From the NCBI GenBank assembly GCA_005656395.1, contig SRSI01000004.1, forward strand, positions 1,798,001 through 1,862,000: a DNA stretch of 64,000 nt, given 5' to 3'. The translations under genes and the position numbers were made by a program. This document shows, piece after piece, positions 39,801 through 51,500 of this stretch. The notes beneath the pieces are model-generated. The model did not search any database. It was given only the letters and a program-made list of their open reading frames with translations, and was not told where the DNA came from. Position 1 is the first letter of the stretch. Every line of letters begins with the position of its first letter. This DNA is from Strongyloides papillosus. Taxonomy: Eukaryota > Nematoda > Chromadorea > Rhabditida > Strongyloididae.

Positions 39801-41297
39801 TTTTATTAAAAGAAGTTTTAAAAGAAGGAATATTATTAAATAAATTTTGTTATAAAAATCACTACGTTGTGGTATATAATATTGGGACAAATTAATGTAT
39901 AACTTAAGTGATAAATAATTCAACATATGTATATATTATTATAAATGAAATTGTTTGTTTAGTAAATAGAATTGTTAACACTTTTCATAGATTGATAATA
40001 TTGAAAAAGTAGCATTTTTAAGGTTAGAAATAATTTTATTAGTTTTTTTTATTTTTATCTCAACTATTAAAGGTTAATCCTAAGTGTTAGGTTAAATAAA
40101 TAGAAGAATACAATAATGAAAAGAAAAATAAATAAGGAAACTATAAAAATGGTAAAAAAAATATAAAAGTGACTAAAATTTTTTTTATCTTCCTAAATTA
40201 TGTCATAATTTGATAATGTGTTCAAATATCAAATTTTTATTTACTAAATTATGCATTGAAAGTTATCATACTAAAACATTATATGTAAATTAACATAAAA
40301 ATTTATATGATAATCGTTTATGTATGGGTATTATGTGTGCTTTTGATAATGATAAGAACAATAGTTTATAAAACATAAGTATAATATTTCAATTACAATA
40401 GTTTGTACCTTTCGCAATACTTAAAAGTAATTTAAATGTCTAGGGTAATGTGGATAAACAATAAAAATATATCTACTTATCAACATAATTGCGGAAATGA
40501 TAATAATAAAGATTCAAGTTTAGTCAAATGTTACAAATAAAGGTAAATAATGCATTTTATCTCTTTAATATAAAACCATTTGATAAAAGTTGTATAAAAG
40601 AAATGTATATATTTTATTATAATAAATTTTGAACAAAAAAAGATTTATTTATCTTGAATCTATCAAAATCTTGTTAAAAGCTTATAAAATAAAGCTATAT
40701 TTATTATGTTTCTAGTAATATTAGCTCATGGTTACAATTAATCTTCATGAAAGTGGCTTTACTTGACATTTTTTAATAGCTTTTGATCTGTTTGATTAAA
40801 AAATTAAATATAAAATAAATGAACTATAATTTTATATAAATATTAGTAGATATGGGAAAGCTATAAAAGTGATTATACATTGATAAAAATCGTTTTAAAA
40901 TAAATATTATATTTTTTTTTATTATTGTATATATATGATTTTTGATTAATTCCTTTATACAAGGGGTAGTAAAATTATTAAAATTCAATAAAAATTTCTA
41001 AACAAAATTAGAAGTACTTTAAGCTTTGAAATACATTTACTATACAAGCTACTAACTATAAATAAAATCAAAGAGGAAATGATTGTTTTATAGATTATTA
41101 TTAATGTTAAACAAATGCAACATTTGATTTGCATTTCTATACATTCAACAAAATTTCAAAAAAAATGTTTGACAATTTTTTTTTAAAAATTTTACATCTT
41201 CGAAATTTTAACAGTTATTTTAACACATAAACTGATAAAAAATAAAAACAAATAACGAACCTGGTGTTTTTGACTGTTTCCTATCATTTAAATCCAT
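33828..41297 (-). CDS. P4-ATPase phospholipid flippase, ATP8B type
   Basis: Six exons on the minus strand: 41297-41261, 39116-39054, 39003-38597, 38545-36425, 36228-36079 and 35711-33828; phases all fit, giving 1,553 residues. Signature parts in order are: KYADNFIKTSKYTLITFVPI and NLFEQFRRLANAYF at the first spans, the actuator motif LDGETN, the phosphorylation site FSDKTGTLTQN (Asp about residue 541), the nucleotide-binding EYQAQSPDEAAL, and the hinge motif AVGDGANDVSMIKTAHIGVG (about 1022). A block of C-terminal membrane spans and a long Asn/Ser-rich tail follow. QVNNR...EEKWMNVKVGDI and IPAKARTTTLNEELGQVQYIF fit the ATP8B branch, which moves phospholipids to the cytoplasmic leaflet, usually with a CDC50 partner. 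It is about 300 residues longer than typical members because of a charged N-terminal extension of ~165 residues and the tail. Intron 1 is 2.1 kb, huge for this genome. Confidence 0.93.
39309..39390 (+). ncRNA. Possible let-7-family microRNA precursor (weak)
   Basis: TGAGGTAGTAATAGTGTAATG starts at 39310, with the let-7-family first ten bases intact and a look of C. elegans miR-84. A partly pairing arm lies downstream at 39373-39387 (CTTATATTATCTAAG): 12 of 15 positions pair when G-U pairs are allowed, with poorer pairing toward the loop. A second TGAGGTAG octamer lies at 39603-39610. Both are on the plus strand, inside intron 1 of the opposite-strand flippase gene. The stem is weaker than that of the mir-240-like hairpin, so this is only a candidate. 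Confidence 0.22.
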
Positions 41298-43992
41298 TTT
41301 ATGGTACTACTTTTTTCCAATTGCAAAATGTATCTAAAATAATTTTTCAAACAAATTTTTTTTCTATGACTAATTGTTCAAATTTATAGTTTTCAAACGT
41401 TTTTGAAAGATTTAAATTGTTTCCAAATGACTAAAAAAATAAATGTTTAATAAATTATCACCAATTTTTCTAAACTTACAAATAATTTAAATTTTTTTAT
41501 GTACTTGATAATCAGAGATTGATTATTGTAAGTTGCTTAACAATAATTAATAGAAAATATTTTGAAATAATGGATTTGCTTTATTGAAAAATTAGGTATA
41601 AATTAGATATTCTGATCAATATTGTAGATATATGATCATTATCTGTCAGTCTAAATTATTTTCTCCTACTTAGTAGAGAATTTTATATTTTTATAAAACA
41701 ATTTATAATATCAAATAACATGTGATTAATGGTTTTTAAAAAATATCAATTAATTAATTTGGTTATTATTAATATCAAGCAATAGGAAGGATGCTGTTCT
41801 AAAAAGTATAAATGTTGTTATTTTTTTATGACAGAAATCAAAAGAATATAAATTTCCTATAACAACAAAATTATTTAAAAATACCTAAAAAATTGAAACG
41901 GATATAATATTAGCCTTAGGTATAATATTTTTTAAATTTTCATATTTATATTCGCATGGAAATAAAAAAAATAAATTGTTATATATAGAAACACATTATA
42001 TATAATTACAAATTTTAAGTTTTTATTATAATTTTATTGTTTCATGAATGATTTTTATAAAAAATAATTAATACAAAAAGGTTTATAAGAAGTATAATAT
42101 TAATATTGTTACAAATGAAAAAGTTATAAGCTATATAATTTTTTTATTGATAAATGCTGGTATTTTAATGCTTTTATTCATAAGAGTAATCTATTAATTT
42201 TTAAATTAAAATATCTTGTTATGGTTGCCTAGTTGCCTTGGCATTTTTGTTGTTGTAAAATAATAATGATAGATTTAGTTTTTAATTTCTTCAAGACCAA
42301 ATGTATCTCGATATATAAAGTAAATTAATCTTGGAAAGGGATAAATATTAATTTATAAGAATATATGCGATAAGTATATTTTAATATCTTCATGATATTA
42401 TAAAAATAATACAAATTAATTAAATGTGTAAATATTAATATATGACTAATTGTTAAACATGTTCAAAACAAAAAAGCAATAAATATGAATAAATGTTATA
42501 AATTATTTATTAAATTTTAAATGTGATATTCGAAGTAAATTTATTGTATAAATATTTCTTTTCAACATATATCTCATAAGAAAAAATATCAATAAAGCAA
42601 TATACTTGATTTTATGTTTCAACCAACTTCAAAGAAATGAATTTATTACACGATAAAAATTTATATGTTATATTTAAATCTTTATTAAATATAAAATATA
42701 AGGAAATATAATATTCATAAATAGTAAGATTATTAAATTAAGTTACTTGAATATATATAAGTAAAAATTTTATTATCAAACTGCATTTCACAATCATTTT
42801 AAATTTTTACTTAATTTTCTTGTGTGCAAATATGAATCATTGTACTTTGTGTATTAAGGTATTCTTTTTAAAAAATTGTTTTCTTATAGCTTACATCTTC
42901 TATACATTAATCTAGTTTTTCCTTATTATAAAAAAAATTAATTTTACCCATGGTAAACTTTAAACATAATGACGCATCAATTCGTTTGTTTGATAGGTAT
43001 GATGTATGTAAATCAATTTCAGTATGTATAAATTTAAACTTTAACATTTATTTGACTTGGATTTCAGAATTGATGCTAAATCGTCACAAATGTGTTCATT
43101 TACTTTTTATGTTTAACTAAAAAAAGGTTTTCCAACAAGTTTTATGTTAATAAGTACAAGAAGTAATATTTCAAATATTTATTGAGTTACGTATAATAAT
43201 TAATTACACAGTATTTCAGAGGAATTTGTTTAAGTATTTCAGAGTATTATGTGTTTGACTTATTATTAAATACTATTGTTGACATTTTATATACCCTGTG
43301 TGCTTCATTTTTTTCTAAAAAAGAATATTTTCTCTGATATTTATTATATGTATGTTTTAGTTAACCAAATAACAATTAAGTAAAAGATTTTTTTAAAAAA
43401 ATATATTTTTAGGGATTATTTGAATAAGCCAGAATTGTATTATGATTTTTATACTTTTCACGTTATTAGTAAAAAAGAAATATTTTCAATAACTATGTAA
43501 ATCATTTTTCCTATTATTCATTCTAAATTAAAAAAATACCTTTTATCAAATACAACAAATACCTTTATTGTAAAATGTTTTTTAAATTATATAAATCTAC
43601 TTTTCTAAAAATATCTAAAATATTTTTTATAACTTATTGTGATTATTGAATAATAAGTATTTAAAAAATGAATATAAGTAAGAACTTCATAAAATCTATT
43701 TTTAAACAGTTTTGTGCAATAAACTTTTCATTTATTTGTATAATTTATTAAATACAAAAATTTCATTTTTATCATTGATATATGTTGTTAACTTAAAATG
43801 TTGACACAATATTGACAAATTACAAAAAATTTTAAACATTTATAAATGTATTACAATATAAAGGTTTTAATTTTTAAAAAGTGTGGTAATAAATATAAGT
43901 AAATTGACTTAGTGATCACATAAAAGGTAGAATATTTAATTATCTTACTATAAATGTTATACTCATTAAAAGCTTTATTAAATAAAGACTAA
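41298..43992. other. Intergenic region between the flippase and the transporter
   Basis: 2.7 kb of A/T-rich sequence containing the flippase promoter (next to 41297) and the transporter 3' side. The only structured item I could find is the short two-exon frame at 42950-43116, listed separately. Confidence 0.5.
42950..43116 (+). CDS. Possible two-exon microprotein (31 residues)
   Basis: ATG at 42950 opens a frame that runs to a good donor (GATAG|GTATGA, exon 42950-42996). It resumes in phase after a strong ATTTCAG acceptor (exon 43068-43116) and stops at TAA. The peptide begins MVNFKHNDASIRLFD and ends SSQMCSFTFYV. The local sequence is less A/T-rich than its surroundings, and both splice sites fit this genome, though a 71-nt intron is on the long side. 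No family is recognised. It could equally be a chance frame in a non-coding transcript. Confidence 0.25.
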
Positions 43993-45504
43993 TCAATATC
44001 TGTATTTAGTTCCAGTTTTTTTCTTAACCTCATATAATGATCTTTTGTACTTGGGCCAAAATAATGCGACAAATATTACGATTAATAATAAGACACAGCC
44101 TGCCCAAATTATAAAAGGTGCTAAAATTGATTGATTATTTATCTCTTAAAAAATATAACACTTACCTTCCCACGTTGGGATAGTTGGATCATATTCAGAT
44201 GTACATGTTTGATGTTTTTGCTGGTCTGGTGTTATTAATCCTGTAAATATATTTGTCAAAACTAAAAATACAATTCCTTCTAATTGTCTATAATAAATTT
44301 TTTAAAATTATTTTTTTTAGTATTACTTACCCCATAATACAAATTAATCCTGTAGAGGTAGCTTCAGCTACTGGAAAAGTAACTTCAACGCCAACTTCCA
44401 ATCCAATTGGATAGATTGCAAAACCAAAAAATCCAAAACCGATAATACTACAAATTACCCACCATTCAACGTTAGTAAATTGAACACATATTGTTAATGA
44501 AATAGATGCTAATCCAGCAACAATAAAACAGAATTTCATTGTTTCTTGAAATCGTTTTGTTTGGTCAACAAAAATCCCTGATATAGCTGATCCAAATAAT
44601 CCAGAGACAATCAAAACAGCTCCCATCACTCCAGAGAATGTTGAACTATATCCTTGGACACATAAAGCTGGTTGTAAATTACTATATAATGTGTTAAAAA
44701 GTCCTATTGCACCACCTAATGATAATGCTAATATGACAAAAGATTTTGACTTAAAACAACGCTTCAATCCTTTCAAAAAACCTAGTGTTTTTACGTCATT
44801 ATCAGTAGCCGGAGAAACTGGTGTTGGTGGCTTGGATGATCTAATACATAAACAAACAATCCATGCTAAACATGAAACACCAAAATTTATGCCATTCTAA
44901 AAAAAATGTGAAACTTAAAATTGTAACATACAAGGCGCATAAAATCCTCCACAGTTGCTTGAGAAACAATTTGTGGTGACATTGAATACATAAAAGCAAT
45001 ACCTAAAGGATTTGACATTGAAGCAAGTGTATTTGAAAAGGCTCTTTGGTTTTCGGGAAACCAATAAGCAGACATTTTTGTAGGTAAAAACATAATAAAA
45101 GGTTGAGAGATTGATGCTAATGATTGTCCAATCATAACAATGACAAATCGTGTAGGTTTATCTGTAATAAATGATGCTGCAGATATAAGACGTAGAATAT
45201 TCCCAATCATATTAATAGTTCCTCCAAGGATTGCAGAAGTTCTAATTCCCCATTTATCCATCATATACATTGATAAAAATCCAATAGGTATTGATATAAC
45301 AAGAAAGATACTATTTAAAAATAATGCGGCATTATCGTTACCATAAAAATCATTTGTTGGAAAGGTAATAGAAGCATAAGATATCCATGTCATAGCATTA
45401 GAAAAATTAACTAGTATTATTGCACCTAAGATAAGCCATCTTTGCCAATACGTACGATATATCACATTTTTTTTAGAATCATAAGTGTTAGAATTTGATG
45501 ACAT
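43993..45504 (-). CDS. SLC49-type (FLVCR/MFSD7-like) MFS transporter
   Basis: Four exons on the minus strand: 45504-44932, 44896-44331, 44287-44166 and 44120-43993; all phases fit, giving 462 residues. The protein is almost all membrane span, about twelve helices in two halves. WQRWLILGAIILVNFSNAM at helix 1, the DKWGIR loop after helix 2, and FGFAIYPIGLEVGVEVTFP followed by EATSTGLICIMGQ in the second half fit the SLC49 family (FLVCR1/2, MFSD7). Members carry small organic solutes; haem and, more recently, choline have been reported for FLVCR1/2, but the substrate here cannot be read. The first intron (44897-44931) is only 35 nt. The short cytoplasmic C terminus is basic. Confidence 0.87.
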
Positions 45505-46066
45505 ATCTAAAAAACTATAAAATTTAATTATATTAATTTTTTATCTATTACATTAAATTATATAAGTCTAATACTAATTAGTATATATATAGCATTAAAA
45601 TTTTAACTTTTCTTGAATATTTAAAAGTTATTTACAAAATTTATGATAAATAGTTTATAAACATACCAATTATATACTTTTTTTTCACTTAATGAGATAC
45701 CTTTTTCGATATTGATGCACTACAATAATTAATATGCATTTTTATACATATTTCTTTTTTAATTTTATGATAATAACTGCTCCTTTTAATTTATTATATT
45801 TTATTATTCTTTGTATATAGCGATAAAATTTATATTTCATATCTTATGATAAGAAAAATGATATTTCATGTGTAAAACCATGTTTTTTTTACAATAATTT
45901 GGAGTAGTAATGATACGTTATCACTTTAACAATATATTATAATTGTATTGGGATAATTTTGTATGTTTGGGAGAAAATTGATAAATGTTTATGTAAAATT
46001 CATTTTTGTGGTTACTAAAAAATATTTATTCAGGTATCTTGTATATCCATTAAATTGAATAAAAAT

Positions 46067-46102
46067 ATTAATGATAATCATTGAAAAAGATGGTATATAA
46101 AG
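46067..46102 (+). promoter_or_regulatory. Palindromic GATA/homeodomain site plus TATA box, possible pri-mir-240 promoter
   Basis: ATTAATGATAATCATTG (46067-46083) combines a TGATAA GATA-factor word with mirrored TAAT-type half sites. TATATAAAG (46094-46102) follows 11 bp later. Together they would start a plus-strand transcript near 46130, about 500 nt before the hairpin. That it drives the hairpin is inference. Confidence 0.35.
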
Positions 46103-46627
46103 CATAACAATAATATTATATTTTAATGTGATTGTATAAATATTCTTCTTAAATTTCTACTTTATATGTTTAGGAATATATAGAATGTGTATTACATTGA
46201 AATAAAATCATAAGACATTCCAAAAAATGAGAAACTTTTGATATATATGAATATCAAGTGATTTATATATTTAGAAATAAACAGCAGTTGTAATAAAATA
46301 TGAATCATGAAAAAAAATAAACAAAATATTTTTGTGATACTTTGTCCCTCAAAAAGATAAAAATGTTTTGCTTTTTTAGAATTATATTCAACCTCCTGAA
46401 TGGTGTTTTAAATACTGTAAAATATTATATGAATATGTTTAATGTTATTATAGATAAATGAATAAGAAAAAGGAATGGAAAAAAAAATTATGCATCTTAA
46501 AAGAGCTGCTTTTATATTATTTTATCATTTTAAATTTAAAAGAATATCTTTAAATTTTTTTATCAATTAAAATTAATTTTAATATTTATTTTTATCTTTT
46601 GCTATCTAAAACAAATATATGAAGTTA

Positions 46628-46717
46628 ACAAATTATGGATGTTAGAAGTTTGATTGCCATGAACATAAATTTTTTAAAATGTACTGGCCTTCAAACTTCT
46701 TAACTTCTTTAATTTGT
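46628..46717 (+). ncRNA. mir-240: mir-240-like microRNA precursor
   Basis: A 90-nt hairpin pairs along its whole length: ACAAATTA/TAATTTGT at the base, a 5-by-5 internal loop, GTTA-GAAGTTTGA with TCAAACTTC-TAAC (one bulge), GCCA/TGGC and ACAT/ATGT. It is closed by a 12-nt A/T loop (46667-46678). The 3' arm from 46682 reads TACTGGCCTTCAAACTTC. Its first eight bases equal those of C. elegans miR-240 as I remember it (TACTGGCC, then CCCAAAT), and the seed ACTGGCC is shared with vertebrate miR-193. Small mismatches and a lower stem below the mature region are what a Drosha substrate should show. The clustered partner known in other animals (mir-786/365, seed AATGCCC) was not found nearby. Confidence 0.72.
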
Positions 46718-49623
46718 GCATAGAAATTTAATTAATAGATACTTTATTGGCAAAGAAACTTTCACTATACTCGTAAATTGAATAATTTAGTTAAACAATA
46801 ATAAACTGTGAAATAAACGTATTATGTTTTAAAGATTATAAACGAATCTTAAATTATTTGGTTCATTAAAAAAATTGTGCATTATAATGATTTTTGAAGT
46901 TCTTTTTTGCTAATGTATTATTTAATATATGTACTATTTCACAGAAATGTTTGCACATTTGCAATCAAAAATATATTAATGTTTTATAATTTTTGCAAAA
47001 ACATTTCATATTACCAAACAATTTATTTCACGGTTATTATATTTTCCATTTTTAATGAGAAATGCTTATTTATTTATTATAAAACTATTTACAAAATGAA
47101 TTGTACCATAATATAATTTACCTGAATAAGGAATTATTAATAATTTGTTGATATCTCATTTACGCATTTAATTTTAAATTGTATCTATTAATGTATATAT
47201 ATATCTTACGGTAGAATTATGTATATTGAGAAATTAAATGATAATGAAATACAAAATTGATTCATTAAAAGATTCTACATGATTTCACATAATTTGTGAT
47301 TTATTTTTTAACTTTTCTTCAATTTTAATCTTTAGTTATAATTTTTGTATAATTTATAATTCTTTAACATTTTAACTTAGAGTCCTCCAAATTTATAAAT
47401 ATAAATTCATTAAAAATTTATTTGAATTTGATATTTACAAAATCCTCTTAATCTAAAAGAAGAATTGTTAATAAGTAAATGCAAAAACATTTGTTATCTC
47501 AGTATTAAATCTATCAAACTTCGTTGTATCAACTATTTTTATACTTATCTTTTTGAATATAATTTTTTTAATTCAAAAACGAAATTTTATATAAACAATA
47601 TTGTTCAATATCTTTTGAGAATGTTTAATTAATGAGATATCATTAAATATTATGATTTTCATATCAATATACTCTATTACAAAAATAATCTTTTTAAATA
47701 TATCAATTTATCTTCTCTTTTTTTCCCTCAAATATTAAGAGAAAAGGAAAAAATAGTCAAATTAAACAGTCTAGTCCTTTTTTAAAATTTAACAAATAGA
47801 CTTCTTTTTATTTATTTAACTAAAGTAACAAATAATTAACTAAATTTATCATTTATATTCTTTTAAATTTACCTTATTTCATTAATTAGTAACCTTATTA
47901 AATTTTGCTATTGTCCACGTCTGTCATCTTTACAGATATATTCTGAATTATTAAGATAAAAAGGTTTATATGTCGGGGTTTGTCATTCCAAGCATTTTGT
48001 CCTTTTCCATTAAAATGTCATAATTTCAAAACAATTAGGTTGATAATACAATAAACCACCTATTTTCTTAACAAAGAATAAAACTTCTAGATTACATATA
48101 TAATTTGAGATTTATCTTAAAAATTACTATCTCATTTATGTGAATATTTTTATTAAAATGTTATGTATATAGGATATATCTATGATATTAATAATAGTAA
48201 TTAAAAAATATCATAGAACTTTATCTTTGAAAAATTAAGAATTAGGTTAAAAGAGTAAGTTTAATATATTTCTTAATAGACATTTATTTATTTTAGTAAA
48301 TTAACGAAAATATAAATCTTGGTTTTATTAACACTTTAGGTAAATTAATTGTAACAATTTAACGTAAAAGATAAAAGTATAAATTTTTAAATGAAAATGG
48401 ATGATATGGTATATTATTTAATTTTATAGAAATATTTACAATATATTATTTTTATTATATTTTATAATAATTGTCTTTATAACTTTGAATATTTTAATCT
48501 ATTTGTTAACTTAAGAAAACATTTTACTTTACAAATAAATTTTTTTTTCAAGTTGATATTTAAATTTTCTACTTATTCATCAAATCACAAACTATTTCAT
48601 TTTAAATTTTAGGCGCTTACCGAACAATGGTTTTCTTTTGTAATTGTTATATAAAACTTTAATTGTTATAGATGTTCTTTGTCTAGAATATTTGGTAGTC
48701 ACCTGCAAATAATATAAGGAAGAAATAAAACAATCAAGTTAACGACTATTGTATATAAAATAGACAATAAAAACTAAACAAAATGATTGATTCTTCAAAC
48801 AAAATTTATTGTATTGGTAAAAAAGATTTTAATACCAGACAGCCTTCAATCATCCTACTAATATCATTTGAAACATTTTTTATGAACAATTCTGTCATAT
48901 ATATATGATTGTAAACGTTTCTTTCTTCTGGGATTGTTTATCTTGGTATCCATGAGAAGATACAAGAATAAACATTCCTTGACTAAAGATTCATTCACAC
49001 TATATTTTTTTCTTGCTGCATCTTGAATCTTTTTCTTGATAAACAAAATGTGAAAAAATGAAATTCAACTTTTTTTATCTGATTACTTCTCAATGATTAA
49101 TGATTAATTATATATTATTTATTAACAAATGGAGAAAGTTCATTTGGAAATAGTAATAAAGGTAAGAAAAATAATGTAAGAACAACATTAATTGGTATTA
49201 TAGGAATATATATATTATTATAATAGTTTTGTACTTTTAAAACTTCATCATTACTGAATTTTTTTGATAATAATTTTTACTATAAAAAGAATTAATTACA
49301 TTTCAAATAAAATAGTTCATATTAAATTAAATTGTTAGTTATAAAAGATATATTAATTTTTTAACTACAATTATAATAAAAAAACGATGTAATTATTCCC
49401 GTAAATTATTTCTATAGATATATTAGTGTGCAACAAAATGTGAAATATAAAAAACAGATTAAATTTGTCAAAAATAAAAAGTGTTTATTAGAAAAATTAT
49501 ATCCCACTCCAAAGATAATATCTTTCAGTAACAAACTTTATTCAGAAAAATAATTATTAGCTTTTATGAGGTAATTGGTATAATTTGAGGTAAATTTTCT
49601 ATTTCATATAGTCTAATCTTTTA

Positions 49624-49640
49624 TAATGATTATCATTAAT
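49624..49640 (+). promoter_or_regulatory. Palindromic TAAT/GATA site upstream of flp-8
   Basis: TAATGATTATCATTAAT lies about 170-190 bp before the flp-8 start. Read on the other strand it matches 16 of 17 bases of the site at 46067-46083 upstream of the mir-240-like hairpin. It is a natural target shape for paired homeodomain or GATA proteins. Confidence 0.3.
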
Positions 49641-49812
49641 ATTTGAAAAAAACAGGAAATTGGAAAAAGGCGTTTATATCCAAACTTCTGATAATATCAT
49701 ACCTTAAAAACTTTAAAATTTGCTTCTCTTTTCTATTAAATAAAGAATCATCCTAGAAAGTTTTTAACTTTAAGATTTTTAATATCTACTTATAGGTTTA
49801 GCATTGACAACT

Positions 49813-50307
49813 ATGGTATCTCCTCAATTTGGATGTTTTAGATATACTCTTGTAATAGTATGTCTTTTAACTGTCTTTAAATTAAATTTATGTAAAAATT
49901 CAGATGATCTTCATCAAATAAAAGAGATGGCTAAGAATTATATTGTTGAACGTGATGTAAATAATTATTTACCTGAGCAATATGGTAAGTTTTTAACTAT
50001 AAATTTGTTTTTAAATACATTCTTTTACCATTAAAATTTAAATACAATTTTTAATATTTTTGTATTTCCACTTACAGATATTTACAGAAATTTTGATGTA
50101 AATTCTTTAGAAAAGCGCAAAAACGAATTTATTCGTTTTGGAAAACGTAAGAATGAATTTATTAGGTTTGGAAAGAGAAATAATGTTAATTATGAAAACG
50201 GAGTGAATGACCAAATATCACGAATATATCCAATTTATGATTTTATTGATAGTAATGATGTACATAAAGCAAATAAAAGAAAAAATGAATTTATTAGATT
50301 TGGTTGA
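49813..50307 (+). CDS. flp-8: FMRFamide-like neuropeptide precursor FLP-8
   Basis: Two exons, 49813-49984 and 50078-50307, in phase, 133 residues. A signal peptide (FRYTLVIVCLLTVFKLNLC) and an acidic spacer precede three copies of KNEFIRFG, the FLP-8 peptide of C. elegans. Copies one and two are followed by GKR/KR sites for prohormone cleavage and C-terminal amidation. The third copy ends directly at a TGA codon after its glycine, which would still allow amidation without trimming. Beyond that stop the frame continues as KRKNDKDID to TAA at 50335-50337, which looks like the former end of the precursor. The start was set at ATG 49813. The peptides would be stored in dense-core vesicles and act on neuropeptide GPCRs. 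Confidence 0.92.
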
Positions 50308-51500
50308 AAACGAAAAAATGATAAGGATATTGATTAAGATAATATTATTAAAATGGTCGAAAAAACAAATGTCTTAATAATTTTCAACATTCTTATCATG
50401 TTTCTTTAATGATCTAAAAATTATGATTTTCTCAACATATACAAAAAATGGATGGGATAGAGATGATAGATTAAATTTAACGGCTTGAAAAAACTTATAT
50501 TATTAAAAATTGTTAAATTAATGGATATGGAGAATTAGGTTTTGGCAACAGCATATATATATATTACAAATGTTTTTATGGTTGTTTTAAAATTAGAAAT
50601 TTTTATACCATTGACAAATTCATTTTTTTACTCCTTTGTTGTATGATTAAATGCTTCAATTAATATTTTCTAAAATAAATTTATTTTTTATATTTCATAA
50701 GTTGTTTTTTTACTATTTTCTTATTTATGTTAATCATAATTTTATGATAATGATGTCATTAAATTGATTTATTATCTGGAAAATAATTAAAATAAAATAC
50801 TATATATTTGTATAGAAATAATGAATAACAATTAAAAAAATATCCTCACTGCTTATATTTTTAAAGTCAATTAAATTTCAATTCATCTTAAAACTTTAAA
50901 TAATAAGATGTATTTTTTTACTATTGTTCCATAACATATCAATGTTTCAGAGGAGATGAATGAAATGTAAGAGAAGGAATGTAACTAAGATATTCAAATT
51001 CAATTTAATAAGTGTTATGAGATGCATGTATTTTACATCAGACAATTACTCAAATTTGATTTTAGGAAGTATTTTATTTCTAATTTTTCTAAAACATATA
51101 TCATCAAATAACGTCATCTTCCAAAATTTCTATCCTTCAATTATCTATATTTAATCTTTTCAAAAAGCATTATTAAGAAATCACGCATTTTAACTATTTT
51201 AAGATGAATAAGTTAAAATAATTTTTAGCTGGGAAAATAGACAAAACTTTCAATTACAGGAAACAATTCTTTCCCAAACATGATACAACTTTATTCTATT
51301 CATTATTTATCATGCCTTATTAACTTAAATCTTCGATACAATAGATGAATAATTTTAACTTAAGGCGGAATAGTTCAACAATGGGATTAGTATAAATAGC
51401 TAAAAAATTCTATCTATTCGTTAAATTTATTTTACGTAATTTTATCTTCCAAAAATTCTAAGAACATTATTTTTATATTCTAGATTAACAGAAAAAAACA
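50308..51500. other. Spacer between flp-8 and flp-12
   Basis: The first 30 bp (50308-50337) are the coding remnant of flp-8 described above. The rest is A/T-rich and should contain the flp-8 3' end and the flp-12 promoter. No clear TATA box was picked out. Confidence 0.5.

Larger units (their letters stand above)
45505..49812. other. Intergenic region holding a microRNA-like hairpin
   Basis: 4.3 kb between the transporter start (minus) and flp-8 (plus). It contains the mir-240-like hairpin and its candidate promoter, listed separately. A less A/T-rich patch at 48590-49060 carries two minus-strand frames of unknown meaning: 48864-49046, Lys/Arg-rich, and 48592-48702, which follows a TTTGCAG acceptor and contains KRKPLFGKR. 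I could not join them into a gene. The remainder shows nothing. Confidence 0.5.

Noticed and set aside
46202..46223. Minus-strand TGGAATGT, the miR-1 seed.
   Set aside because: No stable hairpin on either side; the rest of the sequence differs from miR-1.
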